Notes under the pieces: generated by a model
Told to the model about the DNA's origin: nothing
Databases searched by the model: none
Seen by the model: only the letters and a program-made list of their open reading frames with translations
Part shown: in pieces, positions 24,361-34,200 of the stretch
How the letters are laid out: the number at the start of each line of letters is the position of its first letter
How positions within the stretch are numbered: position 1 is the stretch's first letter
Assembly: GCA_030248215.1 (NCBI GenBank)
Contig: JASANG010001367.1
Span: 1 to 64,000 of the forward strand
DNA from: Enoplolaimus lenunculus
Taxonomy: Eukaryota; Nematoda; Enoplea; Enoplida; Thoracostomopsidae
DNA: 64,000 nt
Direction: 5' to 3'
Made by a program: the position numbers and the translations under genes

Positions 24361-27300
24361 ATGGTACAAAAGTTGCAAACAACTTTTATTTCTTGTTGCA
24401 AATTAAGCATTCGGCGGTATGAAACTTCAAATATTGCCATAGACTTCAAACGAAATCCAAACGATTTGGCTGATGTGAGCGTTCAAGAAACATGTGATTA
24501 CACGGAAGCAAAGCCTTTCAGTTCGATACCTGGTCCAGCATCGGTTCCAATATTTGGAAATTTACTTTCGTACCGGTTGAGTAAGAGTGTTTACGGTTGT
24601 ATATGTCTTCAAATACCAAACAATATTTCCGCAAACATTGTTCTATAACCTGGCCAATGTATGGAACAGGACCGTAACAGTAGCATAAGCATATTCCTAT
24701 TTAAGCCAAATAAAAAACATAGTCTAATGCTTTGCAGTGTCGCAGAAAAACGTTTCGAACCTGGTCTTTACATGGACCAAAATATTTGTTTGTTTGTTTG
24801 TTTGTTTGTTTGTTTGTGTGTTTGTTTGTTTCTTTGTTTGTTTGCGTGTTTGTTTGTTTGTTTGTTTGTTTTAGTTGAAGTTGTTTTGATATTGCAGCTG
24901 AAACCAGGAAAAACGGATAGAAAAAATACCGGGCACGGAAACGTATAACCATTGTAACTGGGAACAAAAATTTAAGAACCTGTTAGTGTTCTGCTGAATT
25001 GTTAGGAAATAATTAATTGCATATCGGTGTTACACATATCCGGTGTCATATGACTCTACACTGCAAAAAATGGTTAGTTAATTTGACTCTCTCCGAAATA
25101 GGCTATGCGGGACTGCATACACTGAGTCAAATTCAACTCCGCCAAAGTCAAATTCGACTTATTCTCGAGTAGCATGTTCAACTCTGAAGGAGTCGAATTT
25201 GACTCAGTTTGTGTAGTCCCGTAGAGCCTATTTCAGTAAGATTCAATTTGACTCACCATTTTTTGCAGTGTACATTTAAAACCTAAGCTTGAACCGACCG
25301 ATGTACAACTCCGACCGATGTACAACTGGGTGGCGAATAGCTTTTCTGCAGGACTGCATTCGAGTTTATGCTTTAAACCACTTTTTTTGCTTTCAGGTTT
25401 AGGTTTAAGACAAGGCGTAATTATAAGCTTATCCTTGTGTTTAGGTCTTACGCTTAAGCTTAGGTTCTATATCTGCTTATACTACTGTTACGGCCCTCAG
25501 CTATGCATTAGGAACCCTTGAATCAATTAACCCTTTTACTCATAGACTATACTATGAGCAACTAAACACAATAATGTACGGGCAATGCACACATTGTGAG
25601 CAGTGTTTAACATTTATAACATATATGCGCAGTGCAAAATCTCCACAAGACGTGAGAGCCTACTCGGGCCCGAGCATCAAGCTCCCATAGCTCAGTGGTC
25701 ATCGTAAACGCGTTCCACCCGTGAGACTGGGGATCGAGTCTTACCTTGAAATTACATCTTATATCAAATTGAAACTATTCATGTGAGAAATGGTTTAATC
25801 ACAACTGTACATAACAGTTTTTCCGATGCTATGTTTGTATAAACTTTAATCAAGCAACCAAATTAGCATCAACACCATTTGAATATAAACTTTTAGATCC
25901 TTTTGCCAAATTTTCGGTCGAAACATACGCGTCAGCGCTCGACTATCACTACAAGCGGTACGGACCGCTGGTACGTGAGCATTTTGGGAGCGGTCGAGTT
26001 AAAATTCACGTATTTTCACCGGATGATTACCGAATTGTGTTTCAAAATGAAGGAAAAGTACCTGAAATTACACCGTTACAAGAAGCTGCTCAACGCTATC
26101 GTGCAAACCGACAGTTGTCTCTTGGATTAGGCAATTTGTAAGTTTAAATACTAAGTTTTGAATTGAAAGGTCGAGGCTACAGTGTAAATTGCAGTGAGTT
26201 GATTTTAACTCCGGTATCAGTTGAATCACTCACTTATCAGAGCTCAGGATTTTGAGTTGATTAAAATTCATTGTCAGTTAATGGGCCAATGTAAAGTACA
26301 GGAGTGGAACAGTATTATAAGTATATTCCTAAGCCTAAGCCTGAGCGTAAGCCTAAGCGTAAGAATGAGCATATTCCTAAGCCTAAGTCTAAACGTAAGC
26401 CTAAGCCAAGCAAATTAGTTTAATACTTTAAGCTTACTCTATTCTAGTCCCACAGAAAAACGTTCCGCTCCTTATCTTTACATGGGCCAGTTAATGAATA
26501 AACTCACCCACAGTCAACTATTAAACTCAGATGAGAATTAACTCAACTGAGAGTGAGTTAATCTTTACAGTTATTAAATCAGAAACAACCAACTTGCTAG
26601 CTGAATTGATTAATCAACTTATTTGAATTTACAGTGTACGCCTCGCGAAGCCTCTACAGACCGGCCATAGGCACTGCATACCATTCGCCAATGCTCTGAT
26701 ACGTTCTGATACTGAAGGAGAGGCGTCTGGGGTTTCAGACGACCCCCCAGAAAGATATAATGGTGTCGCTGACACACATAGAAACCATCAAAGCTAACTT
26801 TCATTTTAGGATTCAAAACTTTAATGCGATGCAAAAATTGCATTGAACTTTCGCTCGTTTCGCTCAACAAGGTTTTAAGACTACTTACTCTACACTGTAA
26901 AGTAGGTTGATTTTAACTCACAATGAGTTGAATCCACTCAGAAGATTGCCCACCGAACTATATTCGATGACCTCTCTATTTTGGGTTAATAGCCGCTGAC
27001 CCCCTGTTTAGCAGACCTGGAAACATCATTCCCCTTGTCCTAGTTTGCAGCATTTCATCATTTTTTGCCATTTGATTTTATTCTAAATAAGATATTTGGC
27101 CAATGTATAAAACAGTGCCGGAACAGTAGTATACGCATATTCCTAAGCCTAAGCCTAAGCCTAAGCGTAAAGATGAACCTATTCTCAAGCCTAAACCTAA
27201 ACCATGCAAAAATTAGCTTAAAGCTTAAGCTTATTCTTTTGTCTAGACTGATGATTTTAAAGCTTAAACTGACTCTATTACAGCCTTGCGCCGGAAAGCG

Positions 27301-30300
27301 ATCTTGCCCTGTTCTATACATGGGTCACATATTTTGTAACCGTTCAACTGATTTTTTTATCTTTCAGAAACGGCGAACAATGGTATCGGCTGAGACAAGC
27401 GGTTCAACAAATGATGATGCGACCAAAAACTGTTGTCACATTTTTACCTTTGGCTCGTTAGTGCGTTTTGGTTTCACGTAGATTCATTCTGAAGCAGTCT
27501 ATCGTGCTGTTTATCTCTCTAGAAATATTGGAAAGACACTTCAACGCGGCGTACATAAAACTAAATAAACTGATCCGGTTCATGTCTAGTAAATGATATC
27601 CAAGATGTAAACGGATAGCACAAATATTGGAAACGGAAACGAAAATCCGATATTGAAGTGTAATAGTTTCAAAGATGTTTTATTTTTCTGCCAACGCAAT
27701 CGAGGTATGCAAATATTCAATGGGCTTTGTAAATTTTTAAAACAAAAAGCGATGTACCGAAAATGTTTAGATTTTGGATCAATTTCGTAATTTTTATTTC
27801 GTTTTGAACAATCGCAGCATACCTGTAATGAAAAATTGTGACATATTATATAAGTACGTGAGTTACAACTAATTTTTGAGCATAAAAATAACAGAATTTC
27901 CGGTATGTCTATAACGGAAATGGATACCGATTTTTAACGGAAACGGATATCTGGTTACACCGTGATGATAACCCAGGGCTTAGCTGAAACGAACCGGCTT
28001 CTATGCATCAGAACCGAAAGTCTATTGTAATAGATGAGGCGAGACGGAAGTGGTCATCTACAGGAAACGACGGAAATATTGTTAACATTGGTCAATTGTT
28101 TTCCAAAATGCTTTGGTCTGGGGCGAACACATTGGAGCGACGCCATTCTTCACCTCTTCTCCCAAAGTGGCCGTTTTAATATTCCTAAAGCTAACAACTT
28201 TTCGTAACGAATAGGTTGCCGACGCCATAATCTCTCGTATCGGCAGATACTGCATTTTGTACCCTGAAACTTTAAAACCAGTAAAACTAAAAGCGCCGAT
28301 GAATGTGATACAGACCGAAAATAAGCTGTTATAAAAATGAACCAAGTTGTCTTGGCAGATTGAGTCCCAAAACACAGAGAGAACCTCAAGGGTGTCCGCA
28401 GAAAATTATATTTGAGGTGGGCACCGAATAATTTTTGGGATCCCCTACAATTGCAATTCAAGATTGTTTACTTTTCGGGCGTGTCTTTTTGAAGGGACAT
28501 CAGCCAAATTTTGGGGCACAGGGCCTTTCAACGCTCGCCGTATGGACATCCTTGAAGAACCCGGGACAGAATTGAGTTGCTTTTGTTTCAGAAACGGTTG
28601 CAACCGAATTTGTTGAATTAATCAGCAGGTCCCGAAATCGAGAAACGTATGAAGTTGAACATTTTCGAACATTCGCGTTGCAGTGGGTATTAGAATGTAA
28701 GTTGACTGTATTCATTTACCGGTTTTAAACTTGTTCAAAATATGCCGAATTGAATCAGCAAACCCCCAAAAGCTATTTTGTCAAATGTGTGACGCACTTA
28801 CCATCAGTTTATTTGTATACACAAGTTCGAGTTTTGATTCCACCGAGACTCCGAACGTAATAAAAGTCATTTTTTTCTGAAATCTTAAATCAATTTTGTA
28901 ATTTAATTTTGAAATTAACTTAAGTAAAGTGTTTCTGAAACCCAGCCATTATCTTCCAACTGTTAGCTGCTGTAATTATCGTATTCGAACGCCACCGAGA
29001 CTCTGGACGTAATAAAACTCATTATTTTTTCTGAAATCTTAAATCAATTTTGTAATTTAATTTTGAAATTAACTTAACTAAAATGTTTCTGAAACCCAGC
29101 CATTATCTTCCAACTGTTAGCTGCTGTAAATATCGTATTCGAACGCCACCGAGACTCTGGACGTAATAAAAGTCATTTTTTTTCTGAAATCTTAAATCAA
29201 TTTTGTAATTTAATTTTGAAGTTAACTTAAGTGAAATGTTTCTGAAACCACAGCCGTTATCTCTAATTGTGAGCTGCTGTAATTATCGTATTCGAACGCC
29301 ACCGAGACTCTGGACGTAATAAAACTCATTATTTTTTCTGAAATTTTAAATCAATTTCGTAATTTAATTTTGAAATTATCTTAAGTTAAATGTTTCTTAA
29401 ACTCAGCCATTATTTCTAACTGTCAGCTGCTGCAAACATCGTATTCGAACGCCGTCTGCAATGGTTAGGCGAAACGAACGCAAACGCTACGGTTAATCGT
29501 ATGATTGATGCTAATCAACATGCATTTTTATTGGCTGGATTGCTTAAATTTAGTCTACCATTCCATGAATACCGTTTCGTGCCACAATTGGCCACACGTA
29601 AATGGAACCAGTTTGTCGATGCAGAAGATTACTTTTTCGGGTAAACCCGATGGTTTTGGTTCGTCTGTCTTGGTTTATTCGTAGACGAGACACAGAGTCG
29701 CAAGTTTTTTGGCCGATGTTTAACTCACAAAAGTGTTCGATAGGCAAACGTCTATTTTCAAGTCTAAGCCTTGGCAAAAGTTAAACGATTAATAATTAAC
29801 CCCTTCTCACATTGAGTTGCCTGTAGGCAACTCAGAGCAGTGTATATACGTTAAATAGTATATATCGCACCGTGTTTAATAATTGCAACACGTACACATA
29901 GTACTAAATCACCACAAGATGTGAGAGCCCCCTCGGGCTCGACCGTCAAGCTCCTATAGCTGAGTGAGCTGAGTGGTGATGGTATACGCCTCCCACTCCA
30001 GTCACTGGAGTTCCAATCCTAGGATAAAAGTAGGTCTCAAGGGAAATAGAAAATATTCATGTGAGAAAGGGTTAAGGCTAGGTCTATAATCTAAGCCTGC
30101 AGTCTAAAGCTAAACCAAAGTGTAACAATAAAGCGTTGGGTTGTACGATACAGAACGGTTAAATTTTGACAAGTATAGCGCAATCCTGTTAAGTCTGTTT
30201 GAGTTGACTCTATTCCTGTTCCGCAAGCAAGCGGTACGCAAGACAGTTACCAGCTCAGCTAGAGAGGTGACAAAGCATATTTCAGGAGCGGCATACCAGA

Positions 30301-31210
30301 GTTATTGACGGCTTACAAGAAAGGTTGAAAACATTCTAGTGGGAAAGCTAAATTTTTCTAAGAGGTAGCTGAGCCCAAAGTTGGCTGCCATCCGGCTACG
30401 GGCTTGTGCTACGCCCGAAAATGAATATGGATCGATTTTTCGTGCTGGTGTCTGGTAGATGGTTGCCACTGAAGTAGAAAATCTAATAGTTTGCCATCTA
30501 TGAACATGGTAAACGATAAAATTTAGGGCCCATGTTACTTTAAGGGCGTTCAGGTTTCTGGTGGGTCTATAAACGTGTAGGATTCTATATTACATTTTTT
30601 GCTTAGGCTTAGGCTTAGGCTTAGGCTTAGGATTACGATTAGGAATACGTTTTTGCAACGCTTAGGCTTAGGATTAGGCTTAGGAATACGCTTAATCTAC
30701 CGTTACGCCCCTTAAAGTAACATTGGCCAAATTTAGAATACTGACCACCGTCAAACTTTAAAAATAAATTTATCAGCGTCAATTGTACATCGTGTACGAT
30801 TCGATTTCAAAAAGTTTTCGGTTTCCTATTAGCAAATGTTTTAATTGTTTTTAATGTTTTTAAAATTAATTTCGTAATTTAAAACCAGTGAAATTTTAGA
30901 ATTGTCAACAAATTTTTTGACGACGCCATACGTTCACTTGAACAATTAATCAGCGAAAATCGCACAGATATCATTGATCACTACGCATTCTTGCAATATT
31001 TAATTAATCGAGATGAGTTGTCAATTGAAGACGTGCATATTATTGCATTTTCACTATTTGCTGACGGTCTTAATACGGTACGGGTGCCATAAAAGTCAAA
31101 TATATTCTGTTTGCTTTCAGTCCAATTTTCGAAATAATTTGGGTATACCATGTCCCAATACTTACATGCCCGTAAAAGTATGAAAATATTAATTGCACCA
31201 TTGTTCTCTA

Positions 31211-31294
<84 letters not shown>

Positions 31295-34200
31295 TGCATA
31301 CTTTCGAATGCCCACGTATAGAACAGGGCCGGAACATTTTCCAGCGGGATTGTAATAAAGTCAGCTTAAAGCTTTAGATTAACTTTTTCCCTTAGGCTTA
31401 AGCTTAGGCTTAGGCTTAGGCTTAGGCTTAGCTATACGTTTATATTACTGTTCCGGCCTTGTTCTATACGCCCTGTTCTATACATGGGCCGTTTCAACGT
31501 TTTTCTCATTTTCATGTTAATAGACGCAATTTTTAAAGTAAGCTTAAGTTTTGAACGTTTTTTGTTTAGACGCACGTTCAATTTTTTATAAGCTCATTCT
31601 TACGCTGAGGCTTAGGTTTACGCTTAGGCGTAGGTGTAGGGATATGATTATACTACTGTTACTGCGTTGTTCTGTACTTTTGCCGTGACAGGCAAGCGAA
31701 AATTACCACACCGTATACACAAATTATTGTGTAAGAATAAAGTTATGTTAAGTATTAGATTTCAATAATTTTGTAATGATTTAACTAAATAATATGGCTA
31801 CTGAATAGGTTCCTTTTAAAACCTAGGCCCTTGTTCTCAAATGTGTATAGCAACTATCATCAGTTAGTAATAGGATTTCAAACTCACTAAGTATTGCCGT
31901 TGATGAACTCAAAATTGGTGCATGAGCAGAGCAAATTATAGGCGAAAAATGTGCTGAATTTTGAGTCTCAGAGTTAACTGGTTCGAAAGTTTTACAAGAC
32001 CTATCAGCAACTGATGATAGGTACTACACAGATTTCGGAATACCGGCCGTATTGTTAATTTATCATGCAAAATCTCATATTATTCTAAGATTGAAAATTT
32101 TTTAATTTTAGACAGTACCCGCACTATTATACACGTTATATTGTTTATCAACCAATCAAAATGCTCAACAGCGGTTATACGACGAAATCAGTAACAAGTT
32201 GGGCCTATCAGATGATTCCGAGAATGCACTGAAAATTCCAACTGCAAACGAGATTGGTCAAATGCCATATTTGAAAGCGTGTATCAAGGAAGCATTGAGG
32301 TAAAATTTTACCAGTTGGTGATAGGTCTTGTAGCTTTCGAACCAGCAAACTGTGATATTCACAATTTTGCACTGTAAATTTCAGGGAGTCGATTTTAACT
32401 CAGAATCAGTTGAATCACTCAGCCGGAGTTAATACTAGCATAACTCAGAGTTTTGAGTTGATTCAATTCATACTGCGCTAATTAATCAACTCACCCAGAG
32501 TTAACTCAACTCAGAGTGAGAATCAACTCAACTCAGAGTGAGTTAATGTTTACTGATATTAGTTCAAAAATAACTAACTCGCAAGCTGAATTGATTAGTC
32601 AACTCATTGTAATTTACAGTGTGCACATTTTTCGGTTATAAACGGTCTGAGGTTAAAAATCTTCTATTTGCATGTCACCCTATTAACAGTAGTCCTGACT
32701 ACGCTTTGTTTGAATCTACTACAAGCGTGGCCCATTCAAGTTGTCGCTTAACAGTGTCATAAAACTATGAACAATTTTAAGCATCCTGAGTGTAATCCTA
32801 CGCCTAAGCCTAAGCATAATGATGGGCGACAAATTGTCGAGTCGGCGAATGTTCGAATTACAAGTTGTCGGTCGACGAGTTTTCATGCGACGAACAAATT
32901 CGTATGTTTTCATAGAGAGTCAACGGTAAACATTATTGATCATCCATAAAATGAATTGTAGAACATATGAAAACTTCAAGTTTATTATAGTCTTCACACC
33001 TCACAAACGAGGCTGGTGTTTTGATCAATTTAATTTATAAACTTTTTTCGCAGGCTGTTTCCGGTCGGAACGGAAGTATCACGAGTCGCAACAAAAGATC
33101 TCGTACTATCAGGGTACCAAATCCCTACCGGGGTAGGTTTTCAAATCTAGATTGAAGTGGTTTGTGATTGGTTGTTTGAATTTTTTTGGGTCACGTCCAT
33201 ACTATAACAGACTTGTGAAAATTATATGTGACATAGCGTACGCAAGTTATTGTGGAAGATGCATTATGTATATTTTTTTTGGTTATTAATGTTAAAGAAA
33301 ACGTTTTGTTAAAGGGAAATTTAACCAAATCCTATCGTCATTTATGTTCACTGTCGGGTAACATTTTGAAACGCATTTTTTAGACGCTTTTCAAGCTGAA
33401 GGTAATTGCGGAACCTACACGTACCAAGAGTGCTCAAATTACAATATTTAGTAGTCACTCAAATAGTAGGCACAGTATCGCTACCACACGGAAGTAGAAC
33501 GTCGGTTGCAGGCCCGTAGCCAGCTCACATTGCTTTAGAGCTCAAAAAATTTCAGGATGGGCATGCAAGGGTATTCGATCATAAGCTTCAACATGTTCTA
33601 GGGTGGCCAAAATTGTTCGGGGGTTGCTCATTCCCCCTGGCCCTCCTATGGTGAGTTCGTTTGGCCATTGTTGAGTGATTTCAATCGACTCTTCAGGTTC
33701 ACGAGCGTCTGTTGTATTTTAACTTGAAATTGTGTTGAAATGAAATATAAGTTGGTGCGATAAACAGCTGGTAGTTTCACTTTTGTCAAAGTTATAGGTT
33801 GAAATTCAAACTAATACAGTTGATAATTTTAAATTCAAACTAATACAGTTGATAATTTTAAATTCAAACTAATACAGTTGATAATTTTAAATTCAAACTA
33901 ATACAGTTGATAATTTTAAATTCAATCTAATACAGTTGATAATTTTAAATTCAAACTAATACAGTTGATAATTTTAAATTCAAACTAATACAGTTGATAA
34001 TTTTAAATTCAAACTAATACAGTTGATAATTTTAAATTCAAACTAATACAGTTGATAATTTTAAATTCAAACTAATACAGTTGATAATTTTAAATTCAAA
34101 CTAATACAGTTGATAATTTTAAATTCAAACTAATACAGTTGACAATTTTAAATTCAAACTAATACAGTTGATAATTTTAAATTCAAACTAATACAGTTGA

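Noticed and set aside
24701-24967. Long Gln/Thr/Asn-rich and Cys/Leu-rich frames on both strands
   Set aside because: Both are translations of the (TTTG)n microsatellite.
27065-27481. 138-codon plus-strand frame
   Set aside because: It reads through a type A element and then P450 exon 3 in the wrong frame.
31150-31377. Frames with long Tyr-Ile runs
   Set aside because: (TA)n microsatellite translation; the same at 39447-39794.
31388-31430. Chromosome end or telomere fusion point, because of TTAGGC runs
   Set aside because: The hexamers are short, imperfect and always lie between the inverted ends of type A or B elements with unique DNA on both sides.
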